Shown: one piece after another, positions 16,304-24,277 of the stretch | How positions within the stretch are numbered: position 1 is the first letter of the stretch | Layout: every line of letters begins with the position of its first letter | Assembly: GCF_900114635.1 (NCBI RefSeq) | Contig: NZ_FOTQ01000014.1 | Location: 1-46,352 of the forward strand | Reading direction: 5' to 3' | Source of the DNA: Shimia aestuarii | GTDB taxonomy: Bacteria > Pseudomonadota > Alphaproteobacteria > Rhodobacterales > Rhodobacteraceae | Length of the DNA stretch: 46,352 nt | Notes under the pieces: generated by a model | What the model saw: only the letters and a program-made list of their open reading frames with translations | Databases searched by the model: none | What the model was told of the DNA's origin: nothing | Made by a program: the position numbers and the translations under genes

Positions 16304-16319
16304 GGAGATCTCCTTTGAG

Positions 16320-16400
16320 AAGTTGAAACACCCTTCCCAAAGCCCGCTTTTTCTTTTCCGCCGGGCGGAACGGTCCTGACCACCACCCGCCCCGAACAAA
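16320..16400. promoter_or_regulatory. Leader of the DUF3768 gene with shared backbone motif
   Basis: The plus strand reads CCCAAAGCCCGCTTTTTC, then CTTTTCCGCCGGGCGGAAC, upstream of the minus-strand start at 16303. The AAAGCCCGCTTT core and the following C/T-rich and CCGG segments recur at 9304-9345 and, less exactly, at 18851-18887. The inverted CCGCC/GGCGG adds a second small hairpin. A shared leader-level control is inferred. Confidence 0.35.
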
Positions 16401-16553
16401 TCCAAGTGTCCGCTCAGCGGACGAAGCACCGATTCGCTGCGCTACGCACGAAGGTACATTTCCCATGGCCATATCTAGCGGAACTGTTTTGATCGGTTGA
16501 CTCCTAGGATGGAAGCTTCCTTTGTTGTCATAGAGCAGCAAGGGGACGATGCG

Positions 16554-17180
16554 ATGGAACTTCAGGCATTCTTGATCTTCGCGACGACACAGGCCGTCGT
16601 GATCGCGTCGCCCGGTCCGTCCGCGCTCCTTGTGGCGTCGCAAGGCGCGACGAACGGCTGGCGCAGGACGGTTTTCCAGATGTTCGGGATGATGATCGCA
16701 ACGGCGATCTACTTCGTTATGTCGGCGACGGGGCTGGCCGCTCTCATCCTCGCGTCCAACCTAATCTTCCAAATCATCAAGTGGGTCGGCGTCGCCTACC
16801 TTGTCTATCTCGGCTTAACCGCCTTGCTCAGCCGCTCGGGCGGGCTCTCGGTCACGCGGACGGGCAAGGTGAGGTCCCGGAAGGCTCTCTTTTCGCAAGG
16901 CTTTGTCGTGGAGTTTGCCAATCCCAAGGTGCTTCTCTTCTTCGCGGCCATCCTGCCGCAGTTCCTCGACACCGCCGCGCCGATTGCGCCGCAGATGATC
17001 ATCATGGGGCTGACGGGGGCTGCGATGCAGTTTGTGATCTACTCGGCCTATGCAAAGCTGGGGTACACGCTTGCCAATGGCGGCCTGCATGTCTGGATCG
17101 TCGGTCTGATCAACAGAACGGCCGGGGCGGCCCTTATCTTCGCGGGCATCAAGATGGCGAGCGTCACCGCAGAACGATAG
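16554..17180 (+). CDS. LysE/RhtB-family amino-acid exporter
   Basis: A 208-residue inner-membrane protein with about six hydrophobic segments. It has the family's N-terminal signature ASPGPSALLVASQGATNGWRR and the central GVAYLVYLGLTAL. The typical FVVEFANPKVLLFFAAILPQF box is also present. Family members export amino acids or derivatives by proton antiport; the substrate cannot be read from the sequence. The start is ATG 16554 (MELQAFLIF), which matches family N-termini better than the upstream in-frame 16497. It is the only plus-strand gene inside the minus-strand backbone block, so it may be an insertion. Confidence 0.88.
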   Translation: MELQAFLIFATTQAVVIASPGPSALLVASQGATNGWRRTVFQMFGMMIATAIYFVMSATGLAALILASNLIFQIIKWVGVAYLVYLGLTALLSRSGGLSVTRTGKVRSRKALFSQGFVVEFANPKVLLFFAAILPQFLDTAAPIAPQMIIMGLTGAAMQFVIYSAYAKLGYTLANGGLHVWIVGLINRTAGAALIFAGIKMASVTAER

Positions 17181-17317
17181 GGTGCGCCCTTTCGGGAAGG
17201 CTGAGTAAAACGGTTCGGCCGTTGTAGTAGCGGCCTTTCCTCCTTTCGGAACACCATGCTGCGACCGCAGCACAATCCGCCAAACCCGCCGTTCTCCGCT
17301 TCGCAGAAATCGATCTT

Positions 17318-18256
17318 TCAGGCAGCCTCAGCGCTGCGCCCCGCCCTGCCCGTCTCCGATCTGGCGATCAGATAGTCGCAGGCGCGCTGCGCATCCGCGG
17401 CGTGCTTGAAGATCGCACCCTTGTCCGACCGAAGAACGCGCAACCAGTTGTGGAGATAGGCGGCATTCATCTCGAGCGTATGCGCCGTGAAGCCAAGCGT
17501 CTGACCCAGGAACACCGAGGTCAATTCGGCGACGATCTCCTCGCGCGCATAGGACGTGTTGCCAAACTTCGAGAACCCGAAATCACGGTTCAGTCGATGC
17601 GGGGCTTTCGTGGCATGGGCCAGCTCATGGGCCCAGACCCCGTAGAAATTGCGCGGGTCCTGGAACCGTGTGATGGATGGCATGTAGACCTTGTCCACGG
17701 GCGGCAAATAGTACGCCTCCGTGCCCGTGAAGACGGTTGTGATGTCGATGGCATCGAAAAACGCCTGCATGTGCGGGATGGGCTCGGACGGCGGATGCTC
17801 GGGCACGGGCTCCGGGTCGGGGAAGAAGCTGTCGGGCAAGCCCTCGATCTGGCAGGCATTGAACACACGGTAGGATTTCTGGAAGCGGAATATACGGGCT
17901 TCCTCGGAGTGATCATCCCCGTCGCTGTGATCATGCTCATCGCCGGCGTCTCTCCGGCTTTGACCGTAGTAAACGACGACAGAGGATTTCTCGCCCTTGC
18001 GGACCTTTGCGTCCAACGCATTGGCCTGCGGCAACGTCATCCAGAAGGGCGAGCTGTGGCCCGCCATCACGGTCCGCATCGTCAGCAGGAAGTTGTTCAC
18101 TCCCTGGTAGGGTTCCCCGCCCACGCGCAGGGGACGAGAGCTGCCACCTGCGGTCCATGGCTTGCGCCACGGCAGGACGCCGCGCTCAATGATACGGATG
18201 ATTTCGTTTGTGATGACCTCGGAGGCATCGAATTTGGTCGTGCGGGATCGGGCCAT
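17318..18256 (-). CDS. ardC: ArdC-like antirestriction protein with zincin-type domain
   Basis: 312 residues. The N-terminal ArdC single-strand-DNA-binding domain spans 1-135 (ITNEIIRIIERGVLPWRKPW, then YQGVNNFLLTM and KGEKSSVVVYYG). The C-terminal metallopeptidase-like domain has HELAH (210-214) and the downstream YAREEIVAELTSVFLG helix. ArdC of IncW plasmids binds ssDNA and protects incoming DNA from type I restriction. A His/Asp/Glu-rich insert (about 105-120) sits between the halves. ATG 18256 has an ideal AAAGGAGG site. It lies 40 bp downstream of a small hypothetical gene in the same direction. Supports the view that the replicon is, or was, transferable. Confidence 0.88.
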   Translation of the reverse strand: MARSRTTKFDASEVITNEIIRIIERGVLPWRKPWTAGGSSRPLRVGGEPYQGVNNFLLTMRTVMAGHSSPFWMTLPQANALDAKVRKGEKSSVVVYYGQSRRDAGDEHDHSDGDDHSEEARIFRFQKSYRVFNACQIEGLPDSFFPDPEPVPEHPPSEPIPHMQAFFDAIDITTVFTGTEAYYLPPVDKVYMPSITRFQDPRNFYGVWAHELAHATKAPHRLNRDFGFSKFGNTSYAREEIVAELTSVFLGQTLGFTAHTLEMNAAYLHNWLRVLRSDKGAIFKHAADAQRACDYLIARSETGRAGRSAEAA

Positions 18257-18296
18257 GGCTGGCCTCCTTTCGAGTTTTGGTGAGAGGGAATGGTGA

Positions 18297-18767
18297 TCAG
18301 ATTGACTGACGGGGGCTCGGATCGTTGATGATCCTGGCACCGAGGGCTTCGACCGTGTCGATGTAGGTGGTCAGCGACACGGACCTGCCGGGACCCCAAG
18401 GTTCAGAGTCGCCCGATCCGTCCCGCGCCACCCGCGGTAGGTTCGCGAGGGCGATGACATCGGTGACGGGTCGGATATCGATGAACGGGGTCCCTCGTGC
18501 GACCGCAAGAGTGGCCAAGGGAAAGCGCTCGATCGGCGCGAAGGTCGAAACGGTGGTCCAACCAAGATGGATGAATGTCCCGCCCTCTCCGCAGATCACA
18601 TGCGCGTTTGGCAATAACGCCGCCTGCTTCAGATAGCCGAGGTCACGCAGGACAGTCTCGCGCTCGCGCCGCTGTGCCTGCCCCGTCTGGTCGGTTCGGC
18701 GTAGTTCCTTGTGTCGCCACCACGAGGCAGCGGTGGCGCGCAACACGCGCAAGACACCTGTTTGCAT
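18297..18767 (-). CDS. Hypothetical protein upstream of ardC
   Basis: About 156 residues (start ATG 18767, or 18782 with five extra residues). The N-terminal half is basic and helical (RVLRATAASWWRHKELRRTD). The C-terminal half is a compact segment (VICGEGGTFIHLGWTTVSTF, then GTPFIDIRPVTDVIALANL). I recognise no family. It shares direction and leader type with the backbone and is probably co-transcribed with ardC. Function unknown. Confidence 0.55.
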   Translation of the reverse strand: MQTGVLRVLRATAASWWRHKELRRTDQTGQAQRRERETVLRDLGYLKQAALLPNAHVICGEGGTFIHLGWTTVSTFAPIERFPLATLAVARGTPFIDIRPVTDVIALANLPRVARDGSGDSEPWGPGRSVSLTTYIDTVEALGARIINDPSPRQSI

Positions 18768-18850
18768 CGGAATGCCCTTCATCAGGAAAGACAGACCGGA
18801 ATCCGGCCCGGACCCATCTGAGGGACCCCAAAGGCCCTCATCCGTCAGTC

Positions 18851-18887
18851 ACAAAACCCGAAGGACACTTTCTCTTTTTCCGGCCCC
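18851..18887. promoter_or_regulatory. Leader motif upstream of the ardC unit
   Basis: The plus strand reads ACAAAACCCGAAGGACACTT, followed by a C/T run and CCGGCCCC. Order and composition match the leaders at 9304-9345 and 16339-16375. It sits about 85 bp upstream of the hypothetical gene's start on the minus strand. Confidence 0.3.
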
Positions 18888-18957
18888 TTTGGGCACACAA
18901 CAAAACCGAAAAGCCCGGCGCATCTGCCGAAGCCATTGATTTCATGCAGCAATTCTA

Positions 18958-19058
18958 GATCGGCAACCAAGATCGGCAACGCATATCGGCAAAACCTTGC
19001 TTGAAAGTACGAAATGTGTTTATTTTTCAATTACTTTGCAAACATGGAAGATCGGCAA
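18958..19058 (+). repeat. Four GATCGGCAA direct repeats at the fic promoter
   Basis: GATCGGCAA occurs at 18958-18966, 18971-18979 and 19050-19058, and as TATCGGCAA at 18984-18992. The first three are spaced exactly 13 bp apart; the last lies directly before the fic start codon. The stretch between (TTGCTTGAAAG to TGTTTATTTTT) is AT-rich and promoter-like. An operator array for autoregulation is the simplest reading; this is inference. Confidence 0.6.
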
Positions 19059-19059
19059 A

Positions 19060-20262
19060 ATGCTGGAAACACCCGCCAGGATCGAACCCTGCTTCTTCGA
19101 GGAGCATATTCCTACAGAACTGGCAGACCTTTCGGTCGACATCCAGAGGGAAGCCACCGGGCTGGGACAAGGGTTGCATCCTGACAGCGCAGCCGAACTT
19201 GCCGATCTCGTCCGTGTGATGAACTGCTACTACTCCAACCTGATCGAAGGACACAACACGCGCCCCCGCGACATCGAAAGGGCGCTGGCTGGTGCCGAGC
19301 TTGAGGAAGAAACCCGTCCTCTCGCCCTTGAGGCCCGAGCGCACGTCATCGTTCAACGGGCCATCGATGAGATGCATCGCATAGGCACCCTGCCCCGCCC
19401 CACATCCGTCGAATTCCTGACTTGGGTCCATAAGAGCTTCTACGACGAGATGCCGGATGAGTTTCGGGTCATCGAACATCCCGACGGCACAAAAGAGCCC
19501 ATCGTTCCGGGACGCATGCGCCAGGATGACGATCGGGAAGTTGCGGTCGGGCGCCACCTACCTCCTTCATCGTCGCGCGTCGCGGCATTCATGGACCATT
19601 TCGACAAACGATTTCAGATTGCGGCGCGGTCTTCGAGCGGACGGATCATCGCGATCGCCTCTGCACATCACCGGCTCAACTACATCCACCCTTTCCCGGA
19701 TGGTAACGGCCGTGTCAGCAGACTGATGTCTCATGCCATGGCCCTCACAGCGGGGATTGGTGGCCAAGGGCTCTGGTCCGTATCACGTGGGCTGGCCCGC
19801 GGGCTAACCGATCGGGGCGAGTACAAACGGATGATGGATCTGGCCGACAGTCCACGTCGCGGAGACCGCGACGGACGGGGGAACCTGTCAGAAGCGGCAC
19901 TGAAGACGTTTAGTGAATGGTTCCTAAAGGTGACGCTCGACCAGATCAGCTTCTCAGCAAGATTGTTCGATCTCGGCGGACTGGACCAACGGTATCGTCG
20001 TCTTGTTGCAGATACCATCGATGACAAGCGAGCGCCGGAACTAATCTCGGCGGTTCTTCGGCATGGGGCACTGGAACGAGGCGATGCGCAGATTGTGCTC
20101 AAGACGTCCGAGCGTACTGCTCGCAACACGCTGAGTAAACTGACCGCCGCCGGATACCTGACTTCCGTCTCGCCGAAGACGCCAGTTCGGTTGGCGTTTC
20201 CGTTGGATTATCGAGAGCGGCTCTTTCCAAACCTCTTTGGAGATGGTGACCTCCCACAATAA
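19060..20262 (+). CDS. Fic-domain AMP-transferase with C-terminal winged-helix region
   Basis: 400 residues. The catalytic motif HPFPDGNGR (210-218) is fully canonical, so AMP transfer from ATP to a target hydroxyl is expected. An inhibitory motif SNLIEG (59-64, [S/T]xxxE[G/N]) lies N-terminal to the Fic core, making this a class II, self-inhibited Fic. After residue 310 a helical region ends in a winged-helix-like part (LKTSERTARNTLSKLTAAGYL). This architecture is common in stand-alone Fic proteins with DNA-binding tails. The start is ATG 19060 (MLETPARIEP); the in-frame 18997 would translate through the promoter repeats. Target unknown. Confidence 0.88.
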   Translation: MLETPARIEPCFFEEHIPTELADLSVDIQREATGLGQGLHPDSAAELADLVRVMNCYYSNLIEGHNTRPRDIERALAGAELEEETRPLALEARAHVIVQRAIDEMHRIGTLPRPTSVEFLTWVHKSFYDEMPDEFRVIEHPDGTKEPIVPGRMRQDDDREVAVGRHLPPSSSRVAAFMDHFDKRFQIAARSSSGRIIAIASAHHRLNYIHPFPDGNGRVSRLMSHAMALTAGIGGQGLWSVSRGLARGLTDRGEYKRMMDLADSPRRGDRDGRGNLSEAALKTFSEWFLKVTLDQISFSARLFDLGGLDQRYRRLVADTIDDKRAPELISAVLRHGALERGDAQIVLKTSERTARNTLSKLTAAGYLTSVSPKTPVRLAFPLDYRERLFPNLFGDGDLPQ

Positions 20263-20347
20263 CTTTAGGGATTTAGGGTTTAATGCCTGGCCGCCGATTT
20301 CTTCCATGGCCTGCGAGATTTTCATCAAGGCTTGCTCGTGTGTCACT

Positions 20348-20365
20348 TGTCCACCGCGGTGGACA
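20348..20365. repeat. parS-like palindrome 1
   Basis: TGTCCACCGCGGTGGACA is an 18-bp perfect palindrome just downstream of repC. Its inner 16 bases match the repABC parS consensus GTTnnCnGCnGnnAAC except for one symmetric change in each arm (GTC...GAC). A second copy lies about 110 bp away at 20457. Probable RepB-binding centromere site. Confidence 0.65.
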
Positions 20366-20456
20366 TCTGCTGGTCTGAGATAAACTGAAGAACCACCACG
20401 CGCCGCTAGGTGCGTTTGGACAGTTTTGGTTGCCACAAGCGCCGCTTCTCGTTCGA

Positions 20457-20474
20457 AGTCCACCGCGGTGGACA
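20457..20474. repeat. parS-like palindrome 2
   Basis: The same 16-bp core GTCCACCGCGGTGGAC occupies 20458-20473, ending one base before the repC stop codon. Together with 20348-20365 it forms a pair in the position where many repABC replicons carry parS. Confidence 0.65.
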
Positions 20475-21530
20475 TTAGACAGTTCGCTCATTGGTTTCGG
20501 ACAGTCGCTTGATCAAAGCTAATGGATCAAATTGGTTTTGCCTTTGACCCAGGGTGATACTGTGAAAATACGCCCCAAAATCCCGGATGCGTTTTCCAAG
20601 TTGTAGCATGATGAAGATCGCGCATGACGCTTTCTGAGCTCCTACAGCATTCTTGGCTTTCTCGAAAGTTTCTGGGTGAATGCCCATCATGGGTGCAAGT
20701 GTTCGAGCATGGTTTTCAATGTCCAACCAGTTTCTAAGTCTCTCTGTGGAGAACGATGTCGCCTGATCGCAGACTGAGGTCAGCAAGTCTGGTTTCAGGG
20801 CCTCATCGCCTATGTTGCTATCTAAATCTTTTTTTTCTTCTTCAGACTTAGATTGATGCCGGACAGTTTGTCCGTCATTGGCGGGCAATTCCATAGTTTC
20901 AGGCGGGTCATCCGGGGTAGACAAACTCTGGCATTCTGCATCTGTATTGGCGAGCAGAGCGTGGTATTCGGGGAGGCTCAGCTTCCTGCGTAGAGCTTTC
21001 CGTGCGTGGTTGATGAATGCGTTGCTAGGATCGTGCTCCTCCAAATGGGCGAGCTTTGTAAGGATCTGTTTGCGGACAAATATCCGATCTCGCCGGTTAT
21101 TCTCCATCTCTTGCGCGATGGCTATAAGCTCGCTCGCACGTTGGAGCAGGGGGGTGAGAGACAATCCATAACTGATGCACTCCCCGCCGGATGAGCGAAC
21201 GCGGTAGCGCTTTCGGTTCGAGCTGTCATTGCGCTTGATGAATCCGAGTTCAACGAAGCGGTTGATGTGCCTCCGGAGTGTCCGTTCGTCGATTCCGCCA
21301 ACGCGCTGGCAAAGTGAATTGTTAGACGCAAAAACCGTTTCGCCATGGCCAGGTTTCAGAAAACTGAGCATTGCTTGAAGTGTCTGTATGTGGCCAGGAC
21401 GTAGACCAAACACGCTGCGTGCATCTCTCAGGGCTCTGAAGATGGTCCAGACGTCGGTTTCAGATGGGGGAAATGAGCCGCGGGTTGCATCAGCACCTGC
21501 GGCTTCGATCGAGAGTTTTGTAAATGCCAT
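20475..21530 (-). CDS. repC: Replication initiator RepC of a repABC plasmid
   Basis: 351 residues. The N-terminal RP-C domain is plain: IFRALRDARSVFGLRPGHIQ, then ETVFASNNSLCQRVGGIDERTLRRHINRF and RNDSSNRKRYRVRSSGG, a winged-helix-rich initiator. The C-terminal part is helical and carries a Ser/Glu/Asp-rich linker. RepC is essential and sufficient for replication of repABC plasmids, and the origin usually lies within its own gene. The start is taken at ATG 21530 (MAFTKLSIEAAG), since the longer frame begins with TTG at 21602 and adds 24 unlike residues; no strong ribosome-binding site is seen at either. The 238-bp gap to repB is where these plasmids encode a counter-transcribed RNA. Confidence 0.9.
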   Translation of the reverse strand: MAFTKLSIEAAGADATRGSFPPSETDVWTIFRALRDARSVFGLRPGHIQTLQAMLSFLKPGHGETVFASNNSLCQRVGGIDERTLRRHINRFVELGFIKRNDSSNRKRYRVRSSGGECISYGLSLTPLLQRASELIAIAQEMENNRRDRIFVRKQILTKLAHLEEHDPSNAFINHARKALRRKLSLPEYHALLANTDAECQSLSTPDDPPETMELPANDGQTVRHQSKSEEEKKDLDSNIGDEALKPDLLTSVCDQATSFSTERLRNWLDIENHARTLAPMMGIHPETFEKAKNAVGAQKASCAIFIMLQLGKRIRDFGAYFHSITLGQRQNQFDPLALIKRLSETNERTV

Positions 21531-21768
21531 GGCTTGTTCACGACGACCGTTCGGCCCACAACTTCCCCGTCTCTTTCCTCGAATTTTCGCGGAAAAAGGC
21601 AAAAAATATCAGTCCACCGAATCGGTGACTCTTGACCGGTATGCTGGAGGTTGCTACATCAAAGATGCTAATCAGATGATGAGGGCTCTCCAGGGGAAAC
21701 TTTGGGGGGCTCTTTTCTTTCGGGTCTTCGCTTTTCTCCTCTGCTCGTGTTGCTCTGTGTGGCCTGGG
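21531..21768 (+). ncRNA. Likely location of the repB-repC antisense (ctRNA/incA) gene
   Basis: All well-studied repABC cassettes encode a small antisense RNA opposite the repC leader in the repB-repC gap. This gap is 238 bp. On the plus strand it contains a weak stem (CTCCA near 21690 with TGGGG near 21705) followed by GGCTCTTTTC, which could be the RNA's terminator. No promoter is assigned. Position is by analogy, and exact ends are not determined. Confidence 0.3.
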
Positions 21769-22737
21769 TTAGGACCCAGAGCCTCTCTCATTCCGCCACT
21801 GTACGAAGAGTTGCAAAAGCGTAGCTTCCGCGTGTTCTTCGAGCCATTGGCCGAATTCTGGATTGTCCTTCTTGGTGACCTTGAGAGCGATCGCCTTCTC
21901 ATCGATTGTCAGCGTGCCCAATGAACTGCCGTTCTCATCATTGATGACCGAAGTCAGCCCACGATTGGGCGGCTTCTTGTCGCTACGTGCTTTGCTCGAG
22001 CAAGCCGAATAGACCGCTTGGAACTTTTCGGAACTAGGAGTGTCGTCGGGCAGGGCGGCGAGCGCCTCTTTGGCGATGTCCACCAAATCTACCTTCACCG
22101 ATAAGGCAGCTAGCTCACCCCACTGCCGTCGTCCGATCCCATGTGCTGGCCCGATGAGTTGAACAAGACCGTCTGGCAGTTGTTCTATGACGACCCTGTG
22201 GTTGGATACGCCTTGCCGGGTCAGACCTAGAGCATCTTGAATGACACCGGGTTTGTACCCGGATTCTTGCATCTCTTTGATAAAAATAGACTTTTCTATA
22301 AAAGACGGATCAAGCCTGAGGTTGTTCTCCTGGCCTTGAGCGATCAGAGAGGCGTCATCGTCCAAGGTTCGAACAATTGCCTTGACCGTTCCACCGACCT
22401 TACGGATCGCCGCAAGCCTGCGGCGGCCGTAGATGATGCGGTATCTGTCCGGTTGGGCTGATGGACGGACCATGATGGGCACTTGTTGGCCATGCTTGCG
22501 AATGCTCTCGGCCAACTCATCGATACTGGAATCTTCCAGCACCAACCGATCGCGCAGCCCATCCATGTCAATCTGATCGGGTTCGATATCGCGAATCGAG
22601 TTTGCTGTGATCTCGCGCAAAGAGTCGCGCAATCCTCCAACAGATCCCGGCAGCTTTGCCGCTTTTGGCGGGGTAGGGGAGGGGGCTCCGCTCTCCGTCT
22701 CATTCCTTGGAGGCTGGTTGAAGATGTTTCGGGCCAT
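21769..22737 (-). CDS. repB: Plasmid partition protein RepB (ParB family)
   Basis: 322 residues. The ParB domain has SSIDELAESIRKHGQQVPIM, YRIIYGRRRLAAIRKVGGTV and a box reading IAQGQENNLRLDPSFIEKS. It is followed by the HTH KPGVIQDALGLTRQGVSNH and a C-terminal dimerisation region. The protein should bind parS and act with RepA in segregation. The start is ATG 22737, which overlaps the repA stop as TAATG; the upstream in-frame start at 22752 is less likely. Intact and of usual length. Confidence 0.92.
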   Translation of the reverse strand: MARNIFNQPPRNETESGAPSPTPPKAAKLPGSVGGLRDSLREITANSIRDIEPDQIDMDGLRDRLVLEDSSIDELAESIRKHGQQVPIMVRPSAQPDRYRIIYGRRRLAAIRKVGGTVKAIVRTLDDDASLIAQGQENNLRLDPSFIEKSIFIKEMQESGYKPGVIQDALGLTRQGVSNHRVVIEQLPDGLVQLIGPAHGIGRRQWGELAALSVKVDLVDIAKEALAALPDDTPSSEKFQAVYSACSSKARSDKKPPNRGLTSVINDENGSSLGTLTIDEKAIALKVTKKDNPEFGQWLEEHAEATLLQLFVQWRNERGSGS

Positions 22738-23936
22738 TAGCGACGCCCCCATGCCATTTGGATCGTCTGCTCTAGCTCATCGCCAACGCCATTCACGCTG
22801 GTCAGGGCGCGATCAATTGTCTTTCTGATGAATTGGCTTGGATCGACTTCGTAGACGGTCTGCTGGGTCATCCCCGCGTCGGAGATCGCCGTAGACTTCA
22901 GCATCGGCTCTGTCATGACCTGACCTGCCAGAATTGATCTCAGGTAGCCTGCCATTTGGGTCTGCGGACCGTCCGACGGTTCATATCTGGTAATCAGGAA
23001 CTTGACAAAATCCCATGTGACACGCCGACCGATGGCTTCCTCCACCGCCTTGACCGTTTCTGAAGCAAGCTTCAGGAATTGGCTCATGGATGCGATGTCA
23101 AGCATGCCAGGTACCACGGTAACCAAAAGTCCCGTCGAGGCTGCCAGCGCAGTCAGGGTTAGAAACCCAAGCTGAGGCGGGCAGTCGATCAGGACGATGT
23201 CGTAGTTTGCCTCAACCTCTTCAAGCGCCAAGGCGAGGCGCTCTGCAAAGATGGGTTGTACGCGACGGGCGAGAGCGTTTGCGGTCTCGGTTTCGTACTC
23301 CGAGAGCATCAAACCGGCGGGCACCATGTCGAGCTTATGGAAGTAGGTCTTTTGGATGACGTTCGAGAGAGGAACTTGGTCCTCATATCTCAAAGCATCA
23401 TAGATTGTGCCGCCATCGGCGAACTCAAGCTCGGGCCGAAAGCCGAAAAACGTGGTCAAACTTGCTTGCGGATCGAGGTCTAGGACCAGCACGCGGTAAC
23501 CGCGCAAGGCATACCTTTGCGCAAGATGAATCGTTGCAGTAGTCTTTGATGAACCGCCTTTGAAGTTGACGACGGATATCACCTGGAGACGATCGCCATC
23601 ACGTCGACCTGGGCGGTAGCTTTCTGCGTTCTTTCCAGTGCGTCCAAGAACATCGCGCAACTCATCAATCTCTTGGGCTGTGTAGAACCGGTGTCCGCGG
23701 TTGTCTGTATGCACTTCCGGGAAGCTGCCGTCCTTGTGCCGGTTGCGCAGGTTAGATGTGCTTACGCGCAGGAGGCCGGCGACTTCGGTGGAACTGAAGC
23801 GGCGTAGGGACTTTCGTTCTTCGGGTTCGAAAGCGATCTTCATCTGGCGATCCAAAGACTCAGCCAGATTGTCGGCAAATGCTCCGATATCGGAAGAGCC
23901 TATGCCTTGCGTGTATCCAATGTTACGATCATCCAT
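22737..23936 (-). CDS. repA: Plasmid partition ATPase RepA (ParA family)
   Basis: 399 residues. An N-terminal MerR-like HTH (RFSSTEVAGLLRVSTSNLRN, about 47-66) serves autoregulation. The deviant Walker A box KGGSSKTT (126-133) identifies the ParA/MinD-type ATPase. LVLDLDPQASLTTFFG and DIVLIDCPPQLGFLTLTAL are the next motifs. RepA segregates the plasmid with RepB and represses the repABC operon. It heads the operon; the region upstream holds an 11-bp inverted repeat well placed as its operator. Confidence 0.93.
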   Translation of the reverse strand: MDDRNIGYTQGIGSSDIGAFADNLAESLDRQMKIAFEPEERKSLRRFSSTEVAGLLRVSTSNLRNRHKDGSFPEVHTDNRGHRFYTAQEIDELRDVLGRTGKNAESYRPGRRDGDRLQVISVVNFKGGSSKTTATIHLAQRYALRGYRVLVLDLDPQASLTTFFGFRPELEFADGGTIYDALRYEDQVPLSNVIQKTYFHKLDMVPAGLMLSEYETETANALARRVQPIFAERLALALEEVEANYDIVLIDCPPQLGFLTLTALAASTGLLVTVVPGMLDIASMSQFLKLASETVKAVEEAIGRRVTWDFVKFLITRYEPSDGPQTQMAGYLRSILAGQVMTEPMLKSTAISDAGMTQQTVYEVDPSQFIRKTIDRALTSVNGVGDELEQTIQMAWGRR

Positions 23937-23976
23937 GTCCTGCCGCCCACTCTCGGCCTCTGTTGAGGCTCTTAGT

Positions 23977-24023
23977 CATTCTGACGGTGTACAGCGTGTC
24001 TGACGCGTTTTGCCGTCAGAATG
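23977..24023. promoter_or_regulatory. 11-bp inverted repeat upstream of repA
   Basis: CATTCTGACGG (23977-23987) and its exact complement CCGTCAGAATG (24013-24023) flank a 25-bp centre 40 bp upstream of the repA start. The location suits the repABC operator bound by RepA/RepB, or a further partition site. Confidence 0.55.
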
Positions 24024-24077
24024 GGAATGCCACGATCCAGTGAGTCCGGCAAGAAGAATCTAAATGTAGTGTGAAAG

Positions 24078-24103
24078 TTATCCACAACACCTATAGGTGT
24101 TGT
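24078..24103. promoter_or_regulatory. DnaA box overlapping a 20-bp palindrome
   Basis: TTATCCACA (24078-24086) is a perfect consensus DnaA box. It overlaps a perfect palindrome made of ACAACACCTA and its complement (24084-24103). An AT-rich tract (24104-24160) follows. The DNA is clearly richer in AT than its surroundings. It may link repABC expression or origin opening to DnaA, although repABC origins normally lie inside repC. Confidence 0.55.
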
Positions 24104-24277
24104 CGTATAAAAAACTCAGCAAGTCATTGATATAGATATATTAAATGCAGATCTAACCGAATCGAGCCGCTACTCTGTTGAGTTGGCACATTAGCAGCTA
24201 ACCCCAAGCAACTATTGGCACTTTATGCCTCCTGTGGAGTTTTCTCCCGGTGAAATTTTTTGGATTCGGGTCAGAAG
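24104..24277. other. AT-rich intergenic tract with a TTGGCACNTTA direct repeat
   Basis: No gene is seen. TTGGCACATTA (24183-24193) and TTGGCACTTTA (24215-24225) form a direct repeat 32 bp apart. The tract separates the rep region from the 3' end of the serine recombinase gene and may mark the junction of the inserted recombinase module. Confidence 0.35.

Noticed and set aside
13655..16318. A very long plus-strand open frame (about 887 codons) opposite the ParB-like gene
   Set aside because: It is antisense to the ParB-like, DUF3085-like and DUF3768 genes, whose minus-strand products have clear domains. High GC keeps the opposite strand open.
20041..20475. Minus-strand frame starting in the parS palindrome (MSTAVDFEREAALVATKTVQ) downstream of repC
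   Set aside because: It runs antisense into the fic gene, has no ribosome-binding site, and its start lies in the palindrome. The first 65 codons are not impossible as a small gene, but support is too weak to list it.
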